A DNA stretch of 28,665 nt from an uncultured Clostridium sp. (GCA_900542035.1 UQMJ01000033.1:1-28665), one strand, 5' to 3'. Positions 1-8,156 are shown, numbered from the stretch's first letter. Numbers and translations: made by a program. The notes: generated from the letters alone by a model not told the origin.

Positions 1-2
1 AG

Positions 3-668
3 AAATCCAATGCAACGTTGCATAAGCGCAAACGCAACGTTGCGAAAGCAAAGGGCGGTCAACCAGGCAACCAAAACGCTATTGGAAACCATGGCGGCGC
101 TGCCCCAGAAGGCAATAAAAACGCAGTCACCACAGGAGAGTTTGAAACTCTCTTTTTTGATTGTCTGGATCCAGAAGAGAAAGGACTGGCTGCGGCCGTT
201 CCGTTGGACAAGGAACAGTTACTCCTTCAAGAGATACAGCTTCTTACTGTCAGAGAGCGCCGAATGCTGAAACGTATTGAAAATCTGAGACAGGCTGAGG
301 GAACGTCTGAAACTGCGAGTAGATATGGGATTGCGGTACCGCCAGGAATGACAGTAACGGGACATAAGGCTGGAATCGAAAAAGGTAAGATTACTGACCT
401 GGGAGAATATAAAGGCGCTCTGGGGCAGATCCAAAATATAGAGGACGCCCTGACACGGGTCCAAGCTCGGAAACAGGCGGCTATTGATTCCCTGCACCGG
501 TACGGTGTTGACGATGCTAAGCTGGAAATAGAGCTAATGCGGCTTGAGCTTCAAGCACTTAAACTGGGTGGCCAGGAGACAGAGATAGAAGACGATGGAT
601 TTCTGGAAGCATTAAATGCAGAGGCTGGAGAACTGTGGGGTGATTCCGATGATTCGGGACAGGATTAG
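3..668 (+). CDS. Phage terminase small subunit, 5' end missing (XtmA-like)
   Basis: This is the DNA-recognition subunit of the packaging motor, which brings the phage genome to the large terminase. The reading frame is already open at base 3, so the gene starts upstream of the window and its N-terminal helix-turn-helix region is not seen. What remains is 221 residues. The basic, Gly/Asn-rich stretch GGQPGNQNAIGNHGGAAPEG followed by a charged helical region is typical of PBSX/YqaS-type small terminases. The TTG at 18 could serve as a start but has no ribosome binding site in the visible bases and lies inside the conserved region. The 3' end overlaps the large subunit gene by 20 bases, the usual arrangement. 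Family is confident; the missing start is certain from the open frame. Confidence 0.85.
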   Translation, partial: KSNATLHKRKRNVAKAKGGQPGNQNAIGNHGGAAPEGNKNAVTTGEFETLFFDCLDPEEKGLAAAVPLDKEQLLLQEIQLLTVRERRMLKRIENLRQAEGTSETASRYGIAVPPGMTVTGHKAGIEKGKITDLGEYKGALGQIQNIEDALTRVQARKQAAIDSLHRYGVDDAKLEIELMRLELQALKLGGQETEIEDDGFLEALNAEAGELWGDSDDSGQD

Positions 669-2085
669 GCAGCTTAAAAAGAAGCTGGAAAACCTAAAAG
701 GGCAGCGCGGCGTTCTTACCAAGGTACAAGTTTTCAAATTCCAGCCGTTTTCCGGGAAGCAGAAGCAGGTACTTACTTGGTGGGTGCCGGACAGTCCGGT
801 AAAGGATTATGACGGTATTATCGCAGATGGAGCTATCCGTTCTGGAAAGACCGTCTGTATGTCTCTGTCTTTCGTGATGTGGGCTATGAGCACCTTTTCC
901 GGTCAGAACTTCGCTATGTGCGGCAAGACTATCGGGTCATTCCGTAGAAACGTGCTCTTCTGGCTCAAGCTGATGCTTAGGAGCCGAGGGTATCATGTTA
1001 CAGACCACCGAGCGGATAATCTGGTAGAGATAAGCAGGGGACAGGTAACCAACTATTTTTACATCTTCGGCGGCAAGGATGAGCGCAGCCAGGACTTAAT
1101 TCAGGGTATTACTCTGGCAGGTCTTTTTTGTGATGAGGTCGCTCTAATGCCGGAGAGCTTCGTCAACCAGGCAACCGGACGATGTTCTGTTGATGGCTCT
1201 AAGTACTGGTTTAACTGTAACCCGGATGGACCATATCACTGGTTTAAGGTAGGCTGGATTGATAAGGCTATCGGGTATCTGGGAAGGAAGAAGGTTGCTA
1301 AGATAAAAGCGGAAGCAGAGGCCGCAGGAAAAGAAGCAGACCTCAAAAAGCTTTTATATGTTCATTTTACCATGGACGATAACCTAAGCCTGTCAGAAGC
1401 GATTAAGAAGCGTTACCGTAGTATGTATACGGGTGTATTCTTTAAGCGCTACATCATGGGACTTTGGGCGATGGCCGAGGGTGTTATCTATGATATGTTT
1501 GACCCAGATAAACACACTGTTGATACAGAGGCTCTGGCGGCTGCATATAAGGCCAGGACAGGGCATGATTTCTGGACTGGTGATAAGTATGTAAGTTGTG
1601 ACTATGGTACCCAGAATCCAACAGCCTTTCTGCTCTGGCAGCAGGGGGCTGATAAGAAATGGTACTGCCGGCGGGAATATTATTATTCTGGCAGAGATAA
1701 GGGACGGCAGAAGACGGACGCTGAGTTTTCCGCAGATCTGAAAAATTGGCTGGGAAATACAGAAATCAGAGCTGTAATTCTGGATCCTGCTGCTGCATCC
1801 TTCAAGGCCCAGCTTGAGAAGGACGGTTTTAAGGTCAAAAAAGCGAAAAATGACGTGTTGGATGGCATCCGGTTTGTGGCTACATTGCTGCTTACGGGTG
1901 CTATTTTGATTGATAAGAACTGCGACAATCTGATTAAGGAGTTTGCTTCCTATATCTGGGATGCTAAAGCAGCAGAGAAGGGCGAAGATAAGCCGGTCAA
2001 AGAACATGACCACGCACTTGATGCCCTTAGGTATTTCTGCATGACGATCATCCGGATGCGGCCAGGAATCCGGATTTTGAAGTGA
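649..2085 (+). CDS. Phage terminase large subunit (XtmB-like, PBSX family)
   Basis: This is the ATPase and nuclease of the packaging motor, which cuts concatemeric DNA and drives it through the portal. Counting from the ATG at 649 (478 residues), a Walker A motif GAIRSGKT lies at 61-68 and a Walker B motif GLFCDEVAL with D162 and E163 follows. The NCNPDGP segment near 189-195 is typical of this family. The C-terminal RNase H-like nuclease shows D318 (SCDYG), D379 (ILDP) and D454/D458 in HDHALDAL. The ATG at 649 is preferred because a G-rich segment precedes it. An in-frame ATG at 616 would extend the overlap with the small subunit to 53 bases. The gene is intact, of normal length, and directly precedes the portal gene. 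Confidence 0.95.
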   Translation: MIRDRIRQLKKKLENLKGQRGVLTKVQVFKFQPFSGKQKQVLTWWVPDSPVKDYDGIIADGAIRSGKTVCMSLSFVMWAMSTFSGQNFAMCGKTIGSFRRNVLFWLKLMLRSRGYHVTDHRADNLVEISRGQVTNYFYIFGGKDERSQDLIQGITLAGLFCDEVALMPESFVNQATGRCSVDGSKYWFNCNPDGPYHWFKVGWIDKAIGYLGRKKVAKIKAEAEAAGKEADLKKLLYVHFTMDDNLSLSEAIKKRYRSMYTGVFFKRYIMGLWAMAEGVIYDMFDPDKHTVDTEALAAAYKARTGHDFWTGDKYVSCDYGTQNPTAFLLWQQGADKKWYCRREYYYSGRDKGRQKTDAEFSADLKNWLGNTEIRAVILDPAAASFKAQLEKDGFKVKKAKNDVLDGIRFVATLLLTGAILIDKNCDNLIKEFASYIWDAKAAEKGEDKPVKEHDHALDALRYFCMTIIRMRPGIRILK

Positions 2086-2095
2086 GGTGGATTAG

Positions 2096-3571
2096 ATGGA
2101 CATATTATTTGACCCGAGCAAAAATCAAATGACCAATATGCAGCTGTGCCGGTTGTACATGGATGAGTTCGTGCGTTCTCCAGAGCGCAAGTGGATGCTG
2201 GATGGCGAGGCATATTATCGTGTGGATAATCCAGAGATTATGAACCGGAAAATGTATCGGTATCGGGAAAACAAGGCGACCGGACAAGTAGAACGGATAT
2301 TGGACAATGCTAAACCGAACAATAAGCGCGCACATGGTTTCATGTATTTGCTGGTTGAGGACAAGGTTAATTACCTGCTTTCTAAGCCATATACTCTGAC
2401 CTGTGAGGAATCTAAGGAGTATCTGGAACAGGTTCAGACCGTCTTAGGAGAACAATTCCAGACTAAGCGGCTGATGCGTTTGGGAGTATATGCTAGTAAT
2501 GGTGGTATTTCTTGGCTGTATCCATACATTAATGAGCTGGGAGAGTTTCGAACCATGATTATTCCACCAGAACAGGGAATCCCGCTCTGGCGGAATAATG
2601 ACCACGAGGAGCTGGACGGATTTATCTGGTTCTACGATGTTCAGGTCATCGAGGGGCAGGAGCAGAAGACAGTCACGAAGGTAGAATTCTGGATGCCGGA
2701 AGGAGTGGCTTATTACATCTCTGATTCCGAGGGAGAAGGATGGGATTTGCGGCTTGATTCGGAACGCTATCTGGATGCGGCGGCAGATGAGGACAGTGAG
2801 TTCATGGAACACTTCCGCATCGGGAGTGTTCCCGGAACATGGGGAAAGGTTCCGTTTATACCGTTTAAAAACAATGACTATGAGCTGCCGGATCTTAAGT
2901 TTGTCAAAACATTGGTTGACGGGTATGATAAATCACGCTCTGATGTAGCCAACTTCCTTGATGAGGTACGCTCTATCGTGTATGCCCTAAAAGGTTACGG
3001 CGGGAATGATCTGGGTGAGTTTATGCGGGATCTAAATTACTTCCGAGCCATTTCCTTAGATGATGACGGTGGAGCAGAGGCGATTACTGCACCAGTAGAT
3101 ATTGCGGCGGCTAAGGATGACTTTGACACGCTGCGGAAAGATATCTATGACTTTGGACAAGGGGTAGACAAGAATAGCGACAAGTTGGGAAACAGCCCTT
3201 CTGGAATTGCTCTTAAATTCATTTACTCCGGACTTGATTTGAAGTGTAACCGAATGGAGAATGCGTTTAAGGCAGGTATGGAGGAATTGTTCTGGTTTAT
3301 CCGCAGGTACTTAGAGCTGACTGGATCCGGCAGTTATCCGGATTGCGAGATTGATATTACGTTTAATCGTGATGTTGCCATTAATGAGAGCCAGGCAATT
3401 GCCGACTGCGCTGCATCCAAAGGAATTATTTCCGATGAGACCATTGTTAAGAACCATCCTTGGGTGGAAGATGCCACGGAAGAACTTGCCCTCTTGAACG
3501 CCCAGCGGGAAGCTGAGAAGGCCGAACTATCGGATATGTTCCCCAAGCAGATTCAGGGCGGTGATGAGTGA
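2096..3571 (+). CDS. Phage portal protein (SPP1 gp6-like)
   Basis: This protein forms the dodecameric ring at one capsid vertex through which DNA enters and leaves, and it docks the terminase. It has 491 residues, normal for SPP1-type portals. The N-terminal part has the family pattern: a GEAYYRVDNPEI segment near residue 38, then KPNNKRAHGFMYLLVEDKV near 74-92, followed by a loop and stem region. The last 60 residues are charged and helical. GAGGTGG lies just upstream of the ATG. The stop codon overlaps the start of the minor head gene (TGATG), suggesting translational coupling. No damage is seen. Confidence 0.93.
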   Translation: MDILFDPSKNQMTNMQLCRLYMDEFVRSPERKWMLDGEAYYRVDNPEIMNRKMYRYRENKATGQVERILDNAKPNNKRAHGFMYLLVEDKVNYLLSKPYTLTCEESKEYLEQVQTVLGEQFQTKRLMRLGVYASNGGISWLYPYINELGEFRTMIIPPEQGIPLWRNNDHEELDGFIWFYDVQVIEGQEQKTVTKVEFWMPEGVAYYISDSEGEGWDLRLDSERYLDAAADEDSEFMEHFRIGSVPGTWGKVPFIPFKNNDYELPDLKFVKTLVDGYDKSRSDVANFLDEVRSIVYALKGYGGNDLGEFMRDLNYFRAISLDDDGGAEAITAPVDIAAAKDDFDTLRKDIYDFGQGVDKNSDKLGNSPSGIALKFIYSGLDLKCNRMENAFKAGMEELFWFIRRYLELTGSGSYPDCEIDITFNRDVAINESQAIADCAASKGIISDETIVKNHPWVEDATEELALLNAQREAEKAELSDMFPKQIQGGDE

Positions 3572-5349
3572 TGGGATACTGGGAAGAACGCCAGGAGGAT
3601 ATGTACAAGGCCGGCGAGATGAAGGTAAACCAATATTTTTCCAGACTGGAAAAAGCCTTTAACCAGACGCGCAGGGAGCTTCAGAAGACCATTGACGCGT
3701 TTTATTTTCGGTATGCCGAAGAGAATGGATTGAACTTTGCGGCCGCTCAGAAGAAGCTGGATGCGGCAGAGCTGGGAGAACTAAAGGACTATATTGACCT
3801 GGTTATGCAGAATATTGGCAGATACAATCAGCAGGTCAATAATATGTCTATTAAGGCCAGAATCACGCGCTATCAGGCACTGGAAGCACAGATAGATGCT
3901 ATGCTCCGGCAGCTGTATGCTATTGATTATCAGGCAGAGGCAGAAAAGACCATGCAGGAAGTCTACGAGGATACCTACTACCGCACTTGGTATAACGTAG
4001 ACCAGCACCATGGAGTGCATATGGCATTTGCCCAGGTAGATCCTACGGTTGTGGAAACACTCTTGGAGTACCCTTTTAACGGCGCCGCATTTTCCAGCCG
4101 GCTGTGGAAACAGAAAGACCATTTGCAAGCTCAGCTGATGGAAGCAGTCACAACCATGATGATCCAGGGCAGACACCCATCTACACTGGCAAAGGATTTT
4201 GCTAAGAAGATGAATTCCAAAAAGTTTGATGCTTACCGGCTTCTGCATACGGAAAGCTCCTTCCTGATGAGTGAGGCTACTCATGCAGGTTACAAAGAGG
4301 ATGGCGTGGAAAAATATGAGATTCTGGCGACACTCGACAGTAAGACCTGCGGTGTCTGCGGGGAACTGGATGGAAAAGTATATGAGGTTGGAAAAGAAGT
4401 GGTAGGCGTCGATATGCCGCCGTTCCATCCACTGTGTCGGTGTACGACGGTCCCGTATTATGATGACATGCCCGCCGAGGATTTAACTAGAGCAGCCAGA
4501 GACCCAGAAACAGGGAAAACCTATGAAGTGCCGGCAGATATGACGTGGAAAGAGTGGAGGAAGGTTGTAGACGAAGGTGGAGATTTTGCATCATGGAAGA
4601 AGCCAGAAAAGCCAGATGATTCCGAAAACCAGAAACGCTATGCAGCCAGAAGGGAAGAATGGAAGAAGCGAAAGAAACCAGAATCATCTAAAACATCTTC
4701 AAGTAAAGATGCAGAACAGAAGGATGAAAGACCGATTCTAAATAGGGATGAGATTGTAGAGCAGGCGAAAGTGTACGGAGCAGAGTTAGAAAAAGATATC
4801 AGTCTATTAAAATATGATAACGGTTATCCGATAAGCAATTATTTAAATGAAAAACTCGGTTATGATGAAAAACCAAGAATTGTTTCTGCACAAGAATTTG
4901 AACGACTTAAGGAAAAAGGAAAAACTGTATTATACCGAGGTGTAACGGATTATAAGGAGATTACGGCACACGATATGGCGGAACAGTTTAAACATGGAAA
5001 GTTCTATTGCGGTCGCGGTATATATGGGTATGGTACATATACAGATACTAACAAGGCTGTAGCAAATTACTATGCATACGATTCTGGTATAACAGATAAT
5101 GGGGAAGTCATGGAGATGATTTTATCAGACGATGCGAAAGTAGTTGATTATTTGGAGATTTTTACGGAATATGAAAAAACAGGAATTCCCCAAATTGTTG
5201 GAGAAAAGCCGGAATCATATCAGGATGTATTAGATAATGTGGGAGCATATGCGTCCATAAAGGGATATGATGCAATTTCCTTAAACGGTTTCCAGAATAA
5301 GAATCATGTGGTAATATTGAATAGAGGAAAAGTCATTGTAAAGGAGTAG
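3571..5349 (+). CDS. Minor head protein (SPP1 gp7/Mu gpF type) with C-terminal ADP-ribosyltransferase-like domain
   Basis: The first 300 of 592 residues match SPP1 gp7/Mu gpF head morphogenesis proteins, which bind the portal and lie inside the capsid. They end in the signature cysteine cluster C260-x2-C263 then FHPLCRC (H286, C289, C291). A Lys/Ser/Glu-rich linker at about 340-388 leads to a second domain at about 390-592. That part has LYRGV (R456), then GRGIYGYGTYTDT (481-493) followed by AVANYYA, then a strand VMEMILSDDAKVVDY and a final segment NHVVILNRGKVIV. This order resembles ADP-ribosyltransferase folds. The position where a catalytic Glu is often found carries Gln/Asn, so activity is uncertain. 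DNA for the second domain is AT-richer than the first. ATG 3571 is preferred over GTG 3568. The head assignment is firm; the enzyme domain is an inference from motifs. Confidence 0.85.
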   Translation: MGYWEERQEDMYKAGEMKVNQYFSRLEKAFNQTRRELQKTIDAFYFRYAEENGLNFAAAQKKLDAAELGELKDYIDLVMQNIGRYNQQVNNMSIKARITRYQALEAQIDAMLRQLYAIDYQAEAEKTMQEVYEDTYYRTWYNVDQHHGVHMAFAQVDPTVVETLLEYPFNGAAFSSRLWKQKDHLQAQLMEAVTTMMIQGRHPSTLAKDFAKKMNSKKFDAYRLLHTESSFLMSEATHAGYKEDGVEKYEILATLDSKTCGVCGELDGKVYEVGKEVVGVDMPPFHPLCRCTTVPYYDDMPAEDLTRAARDPETGKTYEVPADMTWKEWRKVVDEGGDFASWKKPEKPDDSENQKRYAARREEWKKRKKPESSKTSSSKDAEQKDERPILNRDEIVEQAKVYGAELEKDISLLKYDNGYPISNYLNEKLGYDEKPRIVSAQEFERLKEKGKTVLYRGVTDYKEITAHDMAEQFKHGKFYCGRGIYGYGTYTDTNKAVANYYAYDSGITDNGEVMEMILSDDAKVVDYLEIFTEYEKTGIPQIVGEKPESYQDVLDNVGAYASIKGYDAISLNGFQNKNHVVILNRGKVIVKE

Positions 5350-5352
5350 ACT

Positions 5353-5598
5353 ATGACATTAGGCGAAGTGAAATGGAGTAGATTTGCTACAGGATTATTC
5401 AGTTATATTTCAGACGGACGCAATAGATTTATTCAGACTGATTATGAAATACATTTAGATATGTCAGATGGCCAAATTCTTCAGGAATTGCAAGCATGTA
5501 CGAGCATAGAGCAACTATCTCCAGAATTGCGAGAACTCGCAAATACATATAAAGAGAAGCTGCAAGCCCAATTGGGCATTGCAGATAGTAATATCTGA
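5353..5598 (+). CDS. Small unknown protein following the minor head/ART gene
   Basis: An 81-residue acidic protein I do not recognise. The ribosome binding site AAGGAG overlaps the stop of the preceding gene, and the start lies four bases after that stop, so it is probably translated with it. The N-terminal half looks mixed alpha/beta (FSYISDGRNRFIQTDYEIHL) and the C-terminal half helical (LSPELRELANTYKEKLQAQ). There is no signal peptide or membrane segment. Its position directly behind an ADP-ribosyltransferase-like domain, and its similar AT-rich composition, make an accessory or immunity role conceivable, but nothing in the sequence shows this. It overlaps the next frame by one base, although that gene probably starts at 5616. 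Confidence 0.7.
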   Translation: MTLGEVKWSRFATGLFSYISDGRNRFIQTDYEIHLDMSDGQILQELQACTSIEQLSPELRELANTYKEKLQAQLGIADSNI

Positions 5599-5615
5599 TG
5601 CTTTGGGAGGTGCAT

Positions 5616-5957
5616 ATGGCAAGAGATGATTATTTTGTGATAGCCGCAAAGGTACTTGATTATTTATACAAATGTATAAAAAAGGGAATTATTCCAGATC
5701 CAGAACTGCTTTCTCCGGAAGCACTTGGTATCAATGAATCATACTGGAACTATATTTTTCAGAACTTATCGGAGTATGGTTACATTACAGGTGTGATAAC
5801 CAGAAAACTTATGGGAAACCCTGAGATACAGGTAAAGATTCAATACGGCAGTTTGAAAATAACTCCGTTAGGAATCGAATATCTGGCTGAGAATTCAACC
5901 ATGAAGAAAGCATTGGAAACCTTGCAAACAATAAAAGATTTGATACCGTTTGTTTAA
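5616..5957 (+). CDS. YjcQ-like protein
   Basis: A 113-residue protein resembling the YjcQ family of Firmicutes and their phages: it opens with ARDDYFVIAAKVLDYLY, then a KKGIIPDPELLSPEALGI segment, INESYWNYIFQNLSEYGYI and a C-terminal helical part. YjcQ proteins are small winged-helix-like proteins without a firmly established role. The ATG at 5616 is chosen because GGGAGG sits just upstream; the frame is open further upstream to an ATG at 5598 without a ribosome binding site. It is the last gene of an AT-rich insert in the head operon and is followed directly by a terminator. It is accessory rather than structural, judging from its position and composition. Confidence 0.75.
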   Translation: MARDDYFVIAAKVLDYLYKCIKKGIIPDPELLSPEALGINESYWNYIFQNLSEYGYITGVITRKLMGNPEIQVKIQYGSLKITPLGIEYLAENSTMKKALETLQTIKDLIPFV

Positions 5958-5958
5958 G

Positions 5959-5985
5959 CCAGAGAGTTTTTCTCTGGTATTTTTG
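5959..5985 (+). terminator. Rho-independent terminator after the YjcQ-like gene
   Basis: A 7-bp perfect stem CCAGAGA/TCTCTGG (5959-5965 with 5971-5977) with a GTTTT loop is followed by TATTTTTG. It starts two bases after the stop codon. Its presence inside the head operon implies that the upstream genes end here or are partly attenuated. Confidence 0.7.
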
Positions 5986-5997
5986 TACCTAATTTTT

Positions 5998-6011
5998 GTG
6001 CGACGTCGCAC
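5998..6011. repeat. Perfect palindrome GTGCGACGTCGCAC, copy 1
   Basis: A 14-bp perfect palindrome between the terminator at 5959-5985 and the ribosome binding site of the gene at 6023. The same sequence occurs at 22646-22659 and, with one changed base, at 27184-27197. As RNA it could fold into a short stem with an ACGU loop; as DNA it could bind a dimeric protein. The role is unknown. Confidence 0.9.
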
Positions 6012-6022
6012 GAAGGAGAGAT

Positions 6023-6220
6023 ATGATTGATTTATATTGTACAGGCGGCGCCTATTTGGGGGCGATGATAAAGTATGAGACAATGGTACAGCTAATGAGG
6101 GATGATTTTATCAGAGACCAGGATTTTATAGAGTTCAGATTCGAGGATGGAGCTAAGGGAGCTGTAAGAAAAGGTCAGATAAATGGCTTTGTTGAGAGTT
6201 CAGAGAATGTAGAATTATAG
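6023..6220 (+). CDS. Small unknown phage protein between two terminators
   Basis: A 65-residue protein I do not recognise. It has a hydrophobic start (MIDLYCTGGAYLGAMIKYE), then a region that looks like alternating beta strands (DFIEFRFEDGAKGAVRKGQI) and an acidic tail. The ATG at 6023 has AAGGAG a few bases upstream; the frame stays open upstream through the palindrome to a TTG at 5996, which is unlikely as a start. The gene is preceded by a terminator and a palindrome and followed by another terminator, like a phage moron, but I cannot point to a clear promoter of its own. Confidence 0.65.
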   Translation: MIDLYCTGGAYLGAMIKYETMVQLMRDDFIRDQDFIEFRFEDGAKGAVRKGQINGFVESSENVEL

Positions 6221-6248
6221 TCATAGAAAGTCATAGGATTAGTCATAG

Positions 6249-6279
6249 ACACGCAGGTTTTACCTGGGTGTTATTTTTT
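6249..6279 (+). terminator. Probable Rho-independent terminator upstream of the scaffold gene
   Basis: Arms ACACGCAGGT (6249-6258) and ACCTGGGTGT (6262-6271) pair with one mismatch around a TTT loop, followed by TATTTTTT. The T run is also part of a second possible hairpin (6275-6306), so the two structures compete. Confidence 0.6.
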
Positions 6280-6306
6280 CGCCTTTCCGGTACCGCAGGC
6301 GAAAAA
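6275..6306 (+). promoter_or_regulatory. Second hairpin in the scaffold gene leader
   Basis: TTTTTCGCCT (6275-6284) is perfectly complementary to AGGCGAAAAA (6297-6306). The 12-base loop contains the palindrome CGGTACCG. It shares the T run of the preceding terminator-like hairpin and lies about 45 bases before the scaffold ribosome binding site, so it could modulate readthrough. Pairing is seen; function is inferred. Confidence 0.4.
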
Positions 6307-6366
6307 GAACGGGACATCACCGGACGCGACCGGGACAACAAGCGAAGATGAAAGGAGCAATTGAGC

Positions 6367-6996
6367 ATGAAAAAAGAAGAGTTAGTTGCAAAAGGTTTGA
6401 CAGAGGAACAGGCCAAGACGGTCATCGACATCTATACCGAGGAAATGAAGGGGCTTATCCCAAAGAGCCGTTTTGATGAAGTGAATACAGCGAAGGCTGA
6501 TCTGGAAAAACAGGTGGCCGACAGGGACAAACAGCTTAAGACCTTGAAGGATGAGGCTAAGGACAGCGAGGCCCTTCAGACCAAGATTACAGAACTGGAG
6601 GATGCAAACAAGGCTACTAAGAAAGCGTATGAGGATAAAATCCGCGATATGAAGCTGACCAGTGCCATTAAAGACCAGCTGACGGACTGCAAGTATCCTG
6701 AACTGGTAGCGGATAAATTTGACCGGTCTAAACTGATATTAGCGGATGATGGCAGCGTGTCCGGTCTTGCAGAGCAGTTAAAAACTGTAAAGGAGACCTA
6801 TAAGGAACTGTTTGTTCCTCCAGTATCAGGGAAGACCCCTCCAAACAATGGAAAAACTCCACCGCAGGTTACAGACGATGGAACGAGAAAGGAGCAGCTT
6901 GAAAAGCTGCTGAATGACCCGAAGACCCGTCTGATAGACCGCATTGCAGCACGAAATGAATTATTTAGCCTGGAGCAGGCAGAAAGTGAGGAATAA
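6367..6996 (+). CDS. Phage scaffolding protein (GP20 family)
   Basis: This protein guides assembly of the empty capsid shell and is lost before or during packaging. It has 209 residues and is highly charged. A heptad-rich coiled coil runs from about residue 38 to 100, ending near KAYEDKIRDMKLTSAIKDQL, followed by a family-typical segment PELVADKFDRSKLILADDG and a Pro/Lys-rich linker (GKTPPNNGKTPPQ), then a short C-terminal helical segment that in such proteins contacts the coat protein. AAAGGAG lies 8 bases before the ATG at 6367; the TTG at 6361 is two codons upstream and less likely. It directly precedes the major capsid gene, the normal order. Confidence 0.88.
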   Translation: MKKEELVAKGLTEEQAKTVIDIYTEEMKGLIPKSRFDEVNTAKADLEKQVADRDKQLKTLKDEAKDSEALQTKITELEDANKATKKAYEDKIRDMKLTSAIKDQLTDCKYPELVADKFDRSKLILADDGSVSGLAEQLKTVKETYKELFVPPVSGKTPPNNGKTPPQVTDDGTRKEQLEKLLNDPKTRLIDRIAARNELFSLEQAESEE

Positions 6997-6999
6997 CAT

Positions 7000-7944
7000 A
7001 TGCCAAAAGGAACAGGTACAACCTGGAATTTACCAAACTATGCGGGGGATCTGTTTACCGCAGATACCACCAACACCCCGATTCTTTCCGCTATCGGCGG
7101 ATTAACCGGCGGCGTACAGACAGAAAACTTCGAGTTTCCGACGGATTCTCAGTACAGTCTTCCGGAGGCGACACAGCCGGAGATTACAGAAACAGCTTCC
7201 CTTACAGCGCCGGAGGCAGAGGAAACGGAGAGAAAGCAGAACACCAACGTGACCCAGATCTTCCATGAAAAGGTGTCTATCTCCTATGTTAAGGAGAGCA
7301 ACCGCGGACGGATGAGCGGGCTTAACACTGCTGGACAGCAGAACAATGTACAGTCCACTGAGAAGGACTGGCAGATTGCAAGAAAGCTGGAGAAGATTGC
7401 CCGCGATATTGAGTACACCATTATTAATGGTGTATATCAGAAAGCGGACAGTGCAGCAACCGCCAATAAGACTCGCGGCCTTCTGGCACTTTGCGGCGGA
7501 GAAGGAGGTACAAAGATTGACGGTAAGAGTGCGGCTCTGACAAAGGCACTTATGCAACAGCTTTTTAAGGCGATGTATGATGCTGGCGCTGTGTTCTCTA
7601 ACATGGTTTTGTATGTAGGAAGCACCCAGAAACAGATTATTACAGACATCTATTCTTATGCTCCAACAGACAGAAACGTAGGCGGCACTAACATCAAGCA
7701 GATTGAGACCGATTTTGGAAATATCGGTATCGCTCTTGACCGGTTCATGCCACAGACGGCTGTTCTCGCGGCAGAGCTGTCCGTACTTGCTCCCGTATTC
7801 CAGCCAGTACCTGGAAAAGGTAACTTCTTCTATGAAGAACTGGCAAAGACTGGCGCATCTGAGGAAGGCCAGATTTTCGGTCAGTTTGGTCTGGATCATG
7901 GTCCTGCGTTTATGCATGGCGCGATTACTGGCCTGAAAGGATAA
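7000..7944 (+). CDS. Major capsid protein (SU10/DUF5309-like, HK97 fold)
   Basis: This is the coat protein that tiles the icosahedral head. The 314 residues start with TWNLPNYAGDLFTADTTNTP and continue with an N-arm and E-loop region rich in Thr/Glu (around 40-80), QIFHEKVSISYVKESNRGRM near 85-105, and a long helix with KLEKIARDIEYTIINGVYQK near 130-150. This pattern resembles SU10-type capsid proteins in Firmicutes phages. The length is normal for this group. It lies three bases after the scaffold gene and upstream of the connector genes, which supports the call. It has no protease domain and there is no separate protease gene, so maturation probably occurs without cleavage by a phage protease; that is inference. 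Confidence 0.88.
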   Translation: MPKGTGTTWNLPNYAGDLFTADTTNTPILSAIGGLTGGVQTENFEFPTDSQYSLPEATQPEITETASLTAPEAEETERKQNTNVTQIFHEKVSISYVKESNRGRMSGLNTAGQQNNVQSTEKDWQIARKLEKIARDIEYTIINGVYQKADSAATANKTRGLLALCGGEGGTKIDGKSAALTKALMQQLFKAMYDAGAVFSNMVLYVGSTQKQIITDIYSYAPTDRNVGGTNIKQIETDFGNIGIALDRFMPQTAVLAAELSVLAPVFQPVPGKGNFFYEELAKTGASEEGQIFGQFGLDHGPAFMHGAITGLKG

Positions 7945-7953
7945 GGTGAGCGT

Positions 7954-8145
7954 ATGAAAGCGAATTTTGATATGTCCGGAATCCCTCCGAAGGTGCGGGA
8001 AATTCTGGAAGACCTAGATGGAAGAATTCCGGCTGTAGGTATGAAGCAGGGCGTGGCGGTAAAAGATGCCGCTGCTGCCCCTACTCAGGAGGAATTTAAC
8101 GCCTTACTTAAATCCCTTCGGGATGCCGGCGTTATTGCGAAATAA
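7954..8145 (+). CDS. Small head protein, possibly head-fibre type
   Basis: A 63-residue protein translated from an AAGGTGAG site nine bases after the capsid gene. Its C-terminal half (GVAVKDAAAAPTQEEFNALL followed by KSLRDAGVI) resembles the short trimerising tail seen in phage head-fibre proteins, where a tandem FNALL-x-LRDAG motif is common. The N-terminal part is unfamiliar. A capsid decoration or fibre role fits the position directly behind the coat gene, but the similarity is judged by eye only. Confidence 0.55.
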   Translation: MKANFDMSGIPPKVREILEDLDGRIPAVGMKQGVAVKDAAAAPTQEEFNALLKSLRDAGVIAK

Positions 8146-8156
8146 GGAGGGCTGCC

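Noticed and set aside
616..651. An earlier start (616) for the terminase large subunit
   Set aside because: It would add 11 residues inside the small subunit gene without a clear ribosome binding site; the ATG at 649 has a G-rich site upstream.
7102..7917. A long minus-strand open frame (271 codons) opposite the capsid gene
   Set aside because: It lies wholly within the capsid gene, has an odd Cys/Leu/Ser-rich composition and no ribosome binding site; the plus-strand gene explains the region.
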